64,000 nucleotides of DNA, taken from the NCBI GenBank assembly GCA_016933695.1, contig JAFGAL010000030.1, positions 1 to 64,000 of the forward strand, in the 5' to 3' direction. Below the pieces are notes generated by a model. The model was not told the origin of the DNA. It searched no databases and saw only the letters and a list, made by a program, of their open reading frames with translations. The position numbers were made by a program, and so were the translations under genes. Shown one piece after another: positions 1 through 7,983 of the stretch (the stretch's first letter is position 1; each line of letters opens with the position of its first letter). The DNA comes from Candidatus Zixiibacteriota bacterium. Lineage in GTDB: Bacteria > Zixibacteria > MSB-5A5 > GN15 > PGXB01.

Positions 1-362
1 AAGGGTTTGGCTGTTCGCCAATTAAAGCGGTACGTGAGCTGGGTTTAGAACGTCGTGAGACAGTTCGGTCCCTATCTGATACGGGCGCAGGATACTTGAG
101 GGGATCTGACCTTAGTACGAGAGGACCAGGTTGGACCGACCGCCAGTGCACCTGTTGTCGCGCCAGCGGCACCGCAGGGTAGCTGCGTCGGGAAGGGATA
201 AGCGCTGAAAGCATATAAGCGCCAAGCCCACCCCAAGACGAGGTATCCCGTTGCGTAAGCAACCTGAAGGCTCCTGGAAGAACACCAGGTTGATAGGTCA
301 CAGATGTAAGCACAGTAATGTGTTGAGTCGAGTGATACTAATAAGCCGTGCGGCTTGATCGA
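1..362 (+). rRNA. rrl: 23S ribosomal RNA, 3' end (partial)
   Basis: The sequence contains the universally conserved 3' part of 23S rRNA, including the sarcin-ricin loop core AGTACGAGAGGACC at about 115-128. It ends in a form matching the usual end (ACTAATAAGCCGTGCGGCTT). The 5' part lies left of the window. The 3' end at about 362 is estimated by analogy with the E. coli terminus. Confidence 0.97.
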
Positions 363-453
363 GTAAAATTTCTCCTCGACGGTTGTCCAGGATCGGTCCG
401 TGCAACCTATTGAGAGATGTCCGCGAACGCGCAAATATGAGTGTCACTAAATA

Positions 454-571
454 TTCCGGTGGCAATGGTGGAGGGGCCACACCTGTTCCCATTTCGAACA
501 CAGTAGTTAAGCCCTCTAACGTCGATGGTACTGCCTGGGCGATCAGGTGGGAGAGTAGAAAGCTGCCGGGT
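454..571 (+). rRNA. rrf: 5S ribosomal RNA
   Basis: Conserved 5S segments such as CCCATTTCGAACACAG and GGGAGAGTAG are present. The termini CCGGTGGC and GCTGCCGG pair to form helix I. It lies about 90 nt after the 23S end in the usual 23S-5S order. The exact ends are approximate by one or two bases. Confidence 0.95.
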
Positions 572-579
572 TTAAATTC

Positions 580-615
580 AAAAGCCCTTTCGTGAAAACG
601 AAGGGGCTTTTTTTG
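580..615 (+). terminator. Rho-independent terminator of the rRNA operon
   Basis: A perfect stem (AAAGCCCTTTCGT paired with ACGAAGGGGCTTT, allowing one G-T pair) with a GAAA loop runs directly into a run of seven Ts. It sits just after the 5S rRNA. Confidence 0.93.
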
Positions 616-692
616 TGCTTGAAAATGGTGTAATTATTATTTATTTATTTCCAATTGAATTTACAAAAAGGAAATAAAGGTGTATGACAAAT

Positions 693-718
693 CCGGTAAC
701 CCACAGCTCTGCTGTGGG
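693..718. repeat. Dispersed hairpin repeat, copy 1
   Basis: The core CCCACAGCTCTGCTGTGGG is a perfect 8-bp stem with a TCT loop, preceded by CCGGTAA. A second copy, differing only at two positions just before the stem, lies about 39.5 kb away at 40266-40291. Both are intergenic, which fits a REP-like palindromic element. Confidence 0.75.
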
Positions 719-854
719 GAAAATGATTACAGCAAACACCCCCCTCATTTTAAACAGGCCCCTGCCTATTCTCAGATCGACCGCCAATGCCTTGATCTTT
801 TCATTCAGCGTCTGCCGTGGCGAACGCCGCAATCCTGCCATCTATTTTCATGTT

Positions 855-909
855 CCGTCGGGTCTTGACTATGGCACAGCCATTAGTGTTACCCGACGGT
901 CTTTTCTTA
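855..909 (+). terminator. Nested hairpin followed by T-rich tract (possible terminator)
   Basis: CCGTCGGGT at 855-863 pairs perfectly with ACCCGACGG at 891-899. Inside it ATGG (871-874) pairs with CCAT (880-883). TCTTTTCTT follows. It could terminate a short transcript or be part of a structured repeat. No gene ends directly upstream, so its role is uncertain. Confidence 0.35.
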
Positions 910-924
910 TCAAAGCCGCGAAAT

Positions 925-1017
925 GTCATTGTGAGGAGCGAATGCGACGAAGCAATCTCAATTGTTCACATAACGCAATAGTAATCGAATGAGATTGCTT
1001 CGCTGTGCTCGCAATGA
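925..1017. repeat. Inverted-repeat element of the 'HCEERSDEAI' type
   Basis: The left arm, GTCATTGTGAGGAGCGAATG and on to GAAGCAATCTCA (925-960), is the near-perfect inverse of the right arm, TGAGATTGCTTCGCTGTGCT and on to CGCAATGAT (990-1017). This matches a palindromic intergenic repeat seen in many bacterial phyla whose translation gives HCEERSDEAI-like peptides. Here the frames give HCEERMRRS and HCEHSEAIS. It looks like a non-autonomous mobile or REP-like element and is not a gene. Confidence 0.8.
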
Positions 1018-1574
1018 TGCGGGTTTCCCGTAATCCATTGCTTCGCATTTAACCGTAGGGGCGGTTTGCGAACCACCCGTCTTTCTCCTGCAAAATCACT
1101 ACCAATCCGACGGTAACACCGCAACACCCCCATATATGAAAGGAGGTCTTGCCGCCGTAATGCGAACACGAAAAAACGACAAATTTACTACATGATCACT
1201 ACCGCAAAATCGTTTTTGGGGGAACGAACCCAAATGCATGTTGCCGGTATCGGGCGCCTTGTGCACATTCGGTTTGGCGCAAAAAGAGAAAAAACACGTC
1301 GTGACAAAACGAAGCCATTTCAAATAGGGGATAACAACATGCAACACAAATACATGAGCGTTAATCGGACAGTTCGTCGCGGGCCGGATTACTGTCGAAG
1401 ACCCTGCCGAAGGTCCTGAGTTTTCGAAGGAAGTCTTTGAAGGGCGATTCTGCCATCCTTTCTCTTTCTTTGACAATGAGGAAACTAGATGCCACGACAT
1501 AAAAACCGCGAAAGATTTCGCCCCGTCTGGCTCCGTAAATATAGACACGCCATACTTTTTACCGGAGAGCTGAC

Positions 1575-2615
1575 ATGAAAAAAAAGGTTGCATTCTTGAG
1601 CCTCGTTTTTGTATGCATTGCCGTAGTCTTGGGCATTGGATGTGGGGGCGCCGAGGGAGAAAAACAGATGAGTAACCGATCCGAAAAAACGGGAGAGTCC
1701 GACGCGGTTGTCTTCGCAACGTTTGCGCAGGATGATGAATCACTAATCCATATTGTCTATCTGGCCGAAAGCATTCGCGAATTCGGCGGAATTTGCAAAG
1801 ACGCACCGATCTGGGTGTATCTCCCCGATGATTTCCGGGCCATCGACAGCGGTTTCTATGACCGTCTTGAAAACCTTAACGTCGAGATGAAAACCGCCAC
1901 GATGCCCGCTGACGCCGGGTGGTTTTACTATGCCGGCAAAACCTTCGCCTCCGGACAGGCCGAGGCCGATGCCCAGGGGAAATTCGCAGTGCTGGTCTGG
2001 CTGGACGAGGACACCATTTTCCTGCGTGAACCGGCGGACTTACTCCTGAAAGCGAATATCGATTTCGCCTATCGGCCGATTATGCACAACCGGTCGGGCA
2101 CATTGTATGGCCAACCGACTGGGGAATTCTGGGGACGAATCTACAAACTGCTGGAGCTTGATCCGGAAAAGCAATTCGCGATGGTGACTCCCGCCGATCG
2201 TCAGACCGTCCGCGCCTATTTTAATGCCGGTATTCTTGCCGTCCGTCCCGAGATCGGTATCCTCCGTGGATGGGGCGAAAGCTTCAAAACGCTCTATCGC
2301 GATTCGACTCTGGCGCGGATGTGCCGCGATGATGTCGAAAAACGCATCTTCCTGCATCAAACCGCGCTGGTCGGTCCCGTGATGCACAAGGTCCGCAAGG
2401 AGCGAATGACCGAGTTGTCGGGACAATATAATTACCCGATCTTTTTCAAGAAAATGTACGGCGCGGAAAACGAATTCGATGACATCTCGGATGTTGTTAC
2501 CCTGCGCTACGATTTTTATTTCCGCAATCCCGAACCGGACTGGGCCGAACAACTCAAGGGTCCGGATAATGTGATCGCCTGGATGAAATCGCGATTGGGC
2601 AAAAGACAGCTTTAG
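1575..2615 (+). CDS. Lipoprotein with a glycosyltransferase-like (GT-A) fold
   Basis: A 346-residue protein that starts with a lipoprotein-type signal: positive KKK, a hydrophobic core and a cysteine at position 23 (LGIGC). The body resembles nucleotide-diphospho-sugar transferases: WLDEDT at residues 142-147 is placed like the DxD metal-binding motif, and YFNAGILAVRP at 215-225 resembles the 'NAG' segment of GT8/GT77-like families. A GT-A domain exported as a lipoprotein would have no nucleotide sugar available in the periplasm, so it may be catalytically different or inactive. The fold call is from motif resemblance only. It stands alone after a long non-coding region. Confidence 0.6.
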   Translation: MKKKVAFLSLVFVCIAVVLGIGCGGAEGEKQMSNRSEKTGESDAVVFATFAQDDESLIHIVYLAESIREFGGICKDAPIWVYLPDDFRAIDSGFYDRLENLNVEMKTATMPADAGWFYYAGKTFASGQAEADAQGKFAVLVWLDEDTIFLREPADLLLKANIDFAYRPIMHNRSGTLYGQPTGEFWGRIYKLLELDPEKQFAMVTPADRQTVRAYFNAGILAVRPEIGILRGWGESFKTLYRDSTLARMCRDDVEKRIFLHQTALVGPVMHKVRKERMTELSGQYNYPIFFKKMYGAENEFDDISDVVTLRYDFYFRNPEPDWAEQLKGPDNVIAWMKSRLGKRQL

Positions 2616-2729
2616 TGGAAACTGCTACTTCGGCCGGTGTCTGTTGACACCGGTCGTTTTTTATCCGTCGCATTTCTAGCCGTGGTGATATATATTGATC
2701 TCGTAATTGCTGTTGACGGAGGATTTCTG

Positions 2730-4082
2730 ATGACATGCAGACTGACCGCATGGGCATATATAGGTATGGTTGTATTATTGATTGTCTTGGCGCTTGCCTG
2801 TAACTCACGAACCTATGATCCCGCCGCGACCTATTCGGCAAAACAACTTCAAGACGATTTTCGGCAATTGCAGGATGCCATTCTCAAGTATCATCCCCTG
2901 TATTTCACCGACATGAGTGAACTCAGGGAGACACTGGCCCGGCAATCCGATTCAATTCATGACGGCATGGATGTTCTCGATTTCGCCCGCGTCCTCGGCC
3001 CGGTGACATCGAGTGTCAGATGCGGTCATACCCGGCTGTCGTTTCAGGATAATGTCCGTGAGTATTTCATGAACGACGGTCATTATCTGCCGTTCGATAT
3101 TTCGGCCAGGGGCGACAGCCTGTTTGTCATGAAAAACTTCACCGATGACACCATGATCGCATGCGGTGCGAGGATCGTACGTATCGACGGCGAGTTGGCC
3201 GCGAATATCATCACAAGAGTGAAAAACAACCTGTATACCGACGGTGATGGCGACGGATTCAAGTATTATTGCCTCAATCAGAACTTCAACGGTCTGTATA
3301 TGATCTTCATCGATGATCCCGAGATATTCGTGATCGACTATCGCAATCCGGATTCCGATACGATCAGCAGTATCACCGTCGGTGCCAAAAGCCGCCGCGA
3401 AATCAATCAATTTGCGAAAGCACACGATCTGCGCGATCCGCAACATCCGCTCATCGAGCAGGCGCTTCATCTCGACAGCGGGTATGCCGTATTGACCGTC
3501 CGATTCTTTGACTATTCCGACGATCAGGATCAGGTTGCCGATTTACTGGACAGCCTCTTTAGTGAAATTGATAAGAATAAAATCAACTCGCTGATTCTCG
3601 ATCTGCGCGGCAACGACGGCGGTGATCCCTATGGCGCGGCATATCTGGCAAGACATCTGATCGATAAGCCGTTTCAGTACTTCGCCGATAACTCGGCGCC
3701 GTTCTATGCCGATTTGAAAAGGGAACTGGACCCGATTGCGCCGGTGTTTGGCGGCAAACTGCTGGTATTGATCGACGGAGGCTGTTTTTCCACGACCGGA
3801 CATTTGCTGTCGATACTGAAATATCACCGGCGCGGCGTTTTTATCGGCGAAGAATCCGGCGGATCCTATGCCTGCAATGGCGGATATAAAGACATGACGC
3901 TTGCCAACTCCGGCATCAATGTCCTTTTGCCGCGGACGGTATTCCGTACTGCCGTCAGTGGCTTCGCGCGGGGGAAAGGAATCGCACCCGATTTTCCCGT
4001 CACTCCGACTATTGATGATAGTGTCGACGACCGTGATGTCATCATGCAAACGGCAATAACCTTGATTGTCAATAGTCCGTGA
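2730..4082 (+). CDS. S41-family peptidase lipoprotein
   Basis: A 450-residue protein resembling C-terminal-processing (S41/tail-specific) proteases of the Bacteroidetes type. LILDLRGNDGG at about 287-297 is the typical core strand. GGCFSTTG follows with the probable nucleophile Ser354, and IGEESGG comes next. An N-terminal hydrophobic segment ending in a cysteine at position 24 (VLALAC) suggests a lipoprotein. I place the start at 2730 because GGAGG lies 8-9 bases upstream. A longer frame from 2637 lacks such a site. It would act in the periplasm on unknown peptides. No PDZ domain is obvious to me. Confidence 0.8.
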   Translation: MTCRLTAWAYIGMVVLLIVLALACNSRTYDPAATYSAKQLQDDFRQLQDAILKYHPLYFTDMSELRETLARQSDSIHDGMDVLDFARVLGPVTSSVRCGHTRLSFQDNVREYFMNDGHYLPFDISARGDSLFVMKNFTDDTMIACGARIVRIDGELAANIITRVKNNLYTDGDGDGFKYYCLNQNFNGLYMIFIDDPEIFVIDYRNPDSDTISSITVGAKSRREINQFAKAHDLRDPQHPLIEQALHLDSGYAVLTVRFFDYSDDQDQVADLLDSLFSEIDKNKINSLILDLRGNDGGDPYGAAYLARHLIDKPFQYFADNSAPFYADLKRELDPIAPVFGGKLLVLIDGGCFSTTGHLLSILKYHRRGVFIGEESGGSYACNGGYKDMTLANSGINVLLPRTVFRTAVSGFARGKGIAPDFPVTPTIDDSVDDRDVIMQTAITLIVNSP

Positions 4083-4146
4083 TTGATAAACCGAGGATGA
4101 AGCAACCCGTCGCAACCAAATGGGCTGATACGAATTCCCGCCCCGT

Positions 4147-4689
4147 TTATTGTATGCATGCAAACAGCCGTCGTACAACCTCATGAATCGAATCGCTATT
4201 TTCGATGCGGACAACACGACAGTCGAGTTTGCGTATCCAGGCTTCGTGTCGTTTGCGACTGCGCGTGTTCTCATCCGCCGTTTCATACGCTTCCGCCCAC
4301 GCCACAAATGCCACATGTTGTTCATGCATGGCACCTCCCGGCGCCAGGGCCGTTTCGCCGAAACGTTCCCGTTCCCGCCGAAGGAGACGTTGCATACGAA
4401 TGTCGGTCGGTACACTCACGAATACCGCGGTGCTGATCAGGGGTGCCAGCGAATCTCCCCAGCCGCTGATACACCCGGAAAAAACACAATCGGCATGTTT
4501 TTCCAAATCCCGCCGCAGTAACACCAGACGTTCGGATTTGCCGCGAATCTCGCGATAAGGAGGATCGGTGGGTATCCAGAAATAATCATCGACATCGAGA
4601 TGCACGCATTTGAGAAAATCGGCGAGGTGTATCGCCAATGTGGTCGTTCCCGTCCCGGAGGCACCGAATATGTGAATGCGATTTGGCAT
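4147..4689 (-). CDS. P-loop kinase-like protein (adenylate/shikimate kinase superfamily)
   Basis: A 180-residue protein starting directly with a beta strand and a Walker A loop, GASGTGTTT (residues 9-17). The invariant lysine of GxxGxGK[ST] is replaced by Thr15. The rest (HLDVDDYFW, RRDLEKHADCVFSG, IRMQRLLRRERERFG with LID-like arginines) matches small AAA/adenylate-kinase-like proteins often annotated only as 'AAA family ATPase'. That family commonly carries GTTT. Its substrate is unknown. It is transcribed divergently from the small membrane gene at 4759, from a very short shared region. Confidence 0.7.
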   Translation of the reverse strand: MPNRIHIFGASGTGTTTLAIHLADFLKCVHLDVDDYFWIPTDPPYREIRGKSERLVLLRRDLEKHADCVFSGCISGWGDSLAPLISTAVFVSVPTDIRMQRLLRRERERFGETALAPGGAMHEQHVAFVAWAEAYETADENTRSRKRHEAWIRKLDCRVVRIENSDSIHEVVRRLFACIQ

Positions 4690-4691
4690 AT

Positions 4692-4723
4692 TTGCTTTTT
4701 GGTATCAAAACCGTATATATAAT
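4692..4723 (+). promoter_or_regulatory. Candidate sigma70-type promoter for 4759-5471
   Basis: TTGCTT at 4692-4697 is followed after 16 bases by TATATA (4714-4719), which overlaps a perfect TATAAT at 4718-4723. It lies 36-67 bases before the start at 4759 and next to the divergent gene start at 4689. Confidence 0.4.
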
Positions 4724-4758
4724 AAATGGATAAATGACAAGAGTAAAGGTGACTTCTC

Positions 4759-5025
4759 ATGAATTTGATAATTGGTATAACCGGAATGATCCTGCTTCTG
4801 GCCGGATTCGCGCTGAACATCCTGAAATTGAAACGAGAAGACTCATTTACGTATATTATCCTCAATATTCTCGGCGGGGGACTGTCGACATATTACGCCG
4901 TGACGCTTACGGCAATACCGTTTGTTATTCTTGAAACCATTTGGTCCCTGTTTGCGATATATAAATTGATGGTCATTTCAATCATCAAACGACCTGATGC
5001 AGAAAAGAGAGATGCGTCGATATGA
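4759..5025 (+). CDS. Small membrane protein, CBU_0592-like
   Basis: An 88-residue protein with about three hydrophobic segments (about 3-20, 30-48 and 50-75). A WSLFAIYKL ending resembles the CBU_0592-like domain of small integral membrane proteins of unknown function. Its stop codon overlaps the start of the next gene (ATGA), so the two are translationally coupled. The family assignment is from general pattern, not alignment. Confidence 0.6.
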   Translation: MNLIIGITGMILLLAGFALNILKLKREDSFTYIILNILGGGLSTYYAVTLTAIPFVILETIWSLFAIYKLMVISIIKRPDAEKRDASI

Positions 5026-5471
5026 AAAAAAGCAAAATCCTTCCCCCACGAGTGTTCTTCTGTTATCTCCTGGTTGTAATCGGAGTCTATTATATCCTGC
5101 CGGTAATGCAGGTTATTACCGGGCTGTACCGACTGATCGGTGTGCCATTTCTGATTTTCGGGCTCGGGCTGAATCTTTGGGCGGACCGGTTGTTCAAGAG
5201 GCAAAATACTACGGTCAAACCGTTTGAAAAATCCTCAACGTTCATCGTCGAAGGACCGTTCACGTTCACCCGCAACCCGATGTATGTGGGCATGACCGCG
5301 GCGCTTCTGGGATTGGCAATTCTACTCGGTTCGGTCGTGGTGTTCGCTCTTCCGTTTCTGTTCATGATTCATGTGCACTATATGTACATTATCCAGGAGG
5401 AATCTGCTTTATGTGAGACCTTCGGGGAATCGTATGATCATTATCGCCGGCAGGTCCGCCGCTGGTTATAA
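5022..5471 (+). CDS. Isoprenylcysteine carboxyl methyltransferase (ICMT)-family membrane methyltransferase
   Basis: A 149-residue protein with several membrane segments and the ICMT/PEMT signature: G-P-F-TFTRNPMYVG at about 82-90, then a hydrophobic pair and the C-terminal EESALCETFGESYDHYRRQV that binds SAM. Bacterial members are small and their substrates are mostly unknown (lipid or isoprenoid methylation is inferred). The gene overlaps the upstream small membrane gene by four bases. A shared bidirectional terminator follows. Confidence 0.8.
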   Translation: MKKSKILPPRVFFCYLLVVIGVYYILPVMQVITGLYRLIGVPFLIFGLGLNLWADRLFKRQNTTVKPFEKSSTFIVEGPFTFTRNPMYVGMTAALLGLAILLGSVVVFALPFLFMIHVHYMYIIQEESALCETFGESYDHYRRQVRRWL

Positions 5472-5486
5472 CTGATAATTCATAAA

Positions 5487-5513
5487 AACGGGCGGCAAAA
5501 CATGCCGCCCGTT
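5487..5513. terminator. Bidirectional terminator between convergent genes
   Basis: AACGGGCGGC (5487-5496) pairs perfectly with GCCGCCCGTT (5504-5513). It lies between the plus-strand gene ending at 5471 and the minus-strand gene ending at 5535. The T/A tracts on either side are short, so termination strength is uncertain. Confidence 0.65.
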
Positions 5514-5534
5514 ATTGTTCGTCACGTTACTTGC

Positions 5535-6341
5535 TTAGAAAAACGAATACCCGGCTAGAATGTTAATCGCCGAATTATGTTCATCGGGGGCTTCCATGCC
5601 ATCCGGGAGCGTGTCCACACCATATGAATAAATGACCGATAATCCCATGACATACCGCGCTTCGATGAAGATTTTCCCGGGACCCACCTTGTAATCGACA
5701 CCGGCTCCCACCACCAGTTCCCAGTCAATCCCCTTGAATAACCCATCGATATCCTCTTCGGAACCGGCGTCTTCCCATTCTTCGGTTTCTTCGTTGTAGG
5801 CATGACCTTCGATCTTGGACTTGGCGCCGATATTGACGGCGATACCCGGCCCGGCAAGGAGGTACGGACGAAGATCTTTCCCGGTTGGCAGTGACATTCT
5901 CAGCAGGATGGGGAATTCCAGGTAATGCAGGCGATATTCCAGAGTCCCGTTAAAATAGGCATCATTGCGTTCCACTTTGGCACCACGGGAAGTGTATAAT
6001 ACCTCCGGCTGGATCGCGAGATTGTTATATATCGGCGCGGTTAAAAATATGCCGAAGGTGACTGTTTTCCGGCTTTCATAATCGTAATCGCCCAGTTTCG
6101 TGGCAGTGATGTCATCTCCGAGTGTGTCGAGGGTGTAATATTTGAACTTGTCCGTAAAATTCACGATTCCCAATCCGGCTTTGAATCCCATTCCGTCGAG
6201 ATGATACATGTCATAATCCGCCATGACCGGAGCATTTGATTCTTCATCGCTTTGAGCGAAAATCCCCGGGACGACCAACAGCAGCAACGCCAGACCGATT
6301 ACATATCCCCGAAAATAAGTGGTACGAAAAAACGCCGTCAT
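5535..6341 (-). CDS. Outer-membrane beta-barrel protein (PorT/porin-like)
   Basis: A 268-residue secreted protein. The signal peptide runs to about residue 30 (LLLLVVPGIFAQ). Then come alternating amphipathic strands with patterns such as GFKAGLGIVNFT, LAIQPEVLYTSRGAKV, YLEFPILLRMSLP and YLLAGPGIAVNIG, typical of the 'outer membrane beta-barrel' family common in FCB bacteria, ending in an aromatic residue (GYSFF). I chose the start at 6341 because AAGGAGAG lies upstream at good spacing. A longer frame reaching 6419 lacks a signal peptide at its N-terminus. The function is unknown, probably structural or for small-molecule passage. Confidence 0.8.
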   Translation of the reverse strand: MTAFFRTTYFRGYVIGLALLLLVVPGIFAQSDEESNAPVMADYDMYHLDGMGFKAGLGIVNFTDKFKYYTLDTLGDDITATKLGDYDYESRKTVTFGIFLTAPIYNNLAIQPEVLYTSRGAKVERNDAYFNGTLEYRLHYLEFPILLRMSLPTGKDLRPYLLAGPGIAVNIGAKSKIEGHAYNEETEEWEDAGSEEDIDGLFKGIDWELVVGAGVDYKVGPGKIFIEARYVMGLSVIYSYGVDTLPDGMEAPDEHNSAINILAGYSFF

Positions 6342-6493
6342 CTTTTCTCTCCTTGAAATGATCGCACGCGGTAACGCGGGATCGGCAATTGTCTCATGTG
6401 TGCATTTAAGTAAAGACATAATATCTGTAAAGTCAATACGCGGATAATGTCTGACGGGTTTCGCAATAGTACGAATTTATTGAACGGGAAAGG

Positions 6494-7714
6494 CTATTTG
6501 TCGAACAGGCGGTTTTTTATCTGTCGCAACAGCGGCGATTTTTTCATGGCAATCCAGATACGGCGCGGAAACGCTCCAGTGAGAATGGCACGCAACCGTT
6601 TCGGATAGAAATACACGTTATAATGCGCGCGCAACTGTGTTTTCCAATTGCGATGCCAGTCCATATCGGTCAGGCAGTTGATTTCCGAAAGCGCATTGGT
6701 TTGACATGCCCGTTTTACCAGCTGTTCGAACAGGTAATTTCCCGGTGAATAATATGAGTAATCCTCATCGTAAGCGATTTTGCAAAACACCAAAGCGCCG
6801 TTTACGCGGCAGGCCAGATGTCCTGCCAGAGTGGTGTCACCAGTTTTCAGAAAATGCCATTCCAGCATTCCCGCCTCCGTCAACCGTCGCGTCAGGGTGT
6901 GATAAAACCGCTGAAGATCGGGCGAGCGCATGATCGCCGAACCGGCGCGCCCTTTCCATCCCGACGCCTCCAATCGCATAAATCGCTCCAGATCGGCATC
7001 GGTGGAGTCAGGGCCTGAAACAACGATCATGGACAATTGCCTGAGGTCGCCCAGATGTTTTGCGGCGCGTTTCAGATTACGTCGGAAATTGGCACTCAAT
7101 TGCGATTGATATTCCTCAAAAGAACCGTGTGTATCAACATAGGAGCCGTACCCATCGAATTCCCGTAAAATCAGACCGGACGACACATCATGATCGTTGA
7201 TTCTCAGAGTCGGCGATTGCTCCGGAAGGCGTCGCAGCTCCAGGCCGCACCAGTCCGGGCAATGCTGGTCAATCGCCGCAATCAGCCGGGGAATCAAAAC
7301 CGATTCCAGTCCGTCATGAACCAGAAAATCAACCGAAATGGTATGCAGGTCATTCGGGGTTCGTAACCAGACACAACGAGTGCCGAATCGTCGTCGGCGG
7401 CTCTCGACAAGCGGCAGGACTCCCACCAATCGCCCCTTGGCCATGGCCAGAAGACAAAACCACGATTCTTCGGGTTTCAGGCGATGTTCCAGATACGACG
7501 ACACCCAGGCGTGCGACAGCATCGGAAGTCGATGCGGCGAATTGCAGGCAAGAGTATTCCAATCCACGGCATGGGATTTTAAATCATCAAAAGAACGAAT
7601 CACGGATACGTGCAGATCATACGGATCCGCGTGTAATCGGCGCAAAACGTCATCTGGACGCGTCCGCGCGGTGTGTTCAAAGGTGCCTGTCTGTCGATGC
7701 GGTCTTTCTTTCAT
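6494..7714 (-). CDS. GNAT-type acetyltransferase, BioF2/CelD-like
   Basis: A protein of about 406 residues. The central and C-terminal half (around FRRNLKRAAKHL, FMRLEASGWKGRAGSAI, FYHTLTRRL, LAGHLACRVNGALVFCKIAYDEDYSYYSPGN split over about 150 residues) matches the BioF2-like/FemAB-like acetyltransferase domain of 'cellulose biosynthesis protein CelD'-type proteins. These transfer acyl or aminoacyl groups in envelope polysaccharide or lipid pathways. The precise acceptor cannot be told. The start is uncertain: ATG at 7714 has GAAGGGG just before it, and a TTG at 7738 is also possible. Confidence 0.75.
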   Translation of the reverse strand: MKERPHRQTGTFEHTARTRPDDVLRRLHADPYDLHVSVIRSFDDLKSHAVDWNTLACNSPHRLPMLSHAWVSSYLEHRLKPEESWFCLLAMAKGRLVGVLPLVESRRRRFGTRCVWLRTPNDLHTISVDFLVHDGLESVLIPRLIAAIDQHCPDWCGLELRRLPEQSPTLRINDHDVSSGLILREFDGYGSYVDTHGSFEEYQSQLSANFRRNLKRAAKHLGDLRQLSMIVVSGPDSTDADLERFMRLEASGWKGRAGSAIMRSPDLQRFYHTLTRRLTEAGMLEWHFLKTGDTTLAGHLACRVNGALVFCKIAYDEDYSYYSPGNYLFEQLVKRACQTNALSEINCLTDMDWHRNWKTQLRAHYNVYFYPKRLRAILTGAFPRRIWIAMKKSPLLRQIKNRLFDK

Positions 7715-7983
7715 TGCCCCTTCAACCCGGGTCACCAAAGCAAAATCAATGCTGTTGCCTGTTCCCTGGCTTGTGCTCTCTAACTCGGGCTTTACTAGTC
7801 CGTTAGTCCTACTTACGAGGCTGTCAATATCATAACAACCCCGGCCGGACGTTGCAACAAAAACATCCGTGAGAAATTCACTCTATGTATATCGGCAGAC
7901 GATATGGATTTTTTCCGCACAACGATGTCATAAAACAGTGTATATTTCTTGATATTGGTTCGATTCCTACGGAAAGATGCGAG

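Larger units (their letters stand above)
616..1574. other. Long non-coding region with palindromic repeats
   Basis: This stretch of about 960 bases between the rRNA operon and the first protein gene shows no convincing coding frame. It holds the dispersed hairpin at 693-718, a nested hairpin at 855-899 and the inverted repeat at 925-1017. At about 1050-1080 there is a short 'GTAGGGGCGG..ACCACCC' palindrome. From 1358 to 1576 the plus strand has an open frame without a usable start codon. I see nothing else I can name. Confidence 0.6.

Noticed and set aside
1358..1576. Plus-strand open frame without start, ending at the next gene (…GRITVEDPAEGPEFSK…)
   Set aside because: It reads somewhat protein-like, but it has a stop just upstream and no usable start codon. 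About 70 codons without a stop is not improbable by chance, so I did not call it a gene.
1099..1806. 235-residue minus-strand frame over the non-coding region and the start of the lipoprotein gene
   Set aside because: Its sequence is rich in Cys, Arg, Phe and Pro in a shadow-like way, has no ribosome-binding site, and overlaps the well-supported lipoprotein gene.
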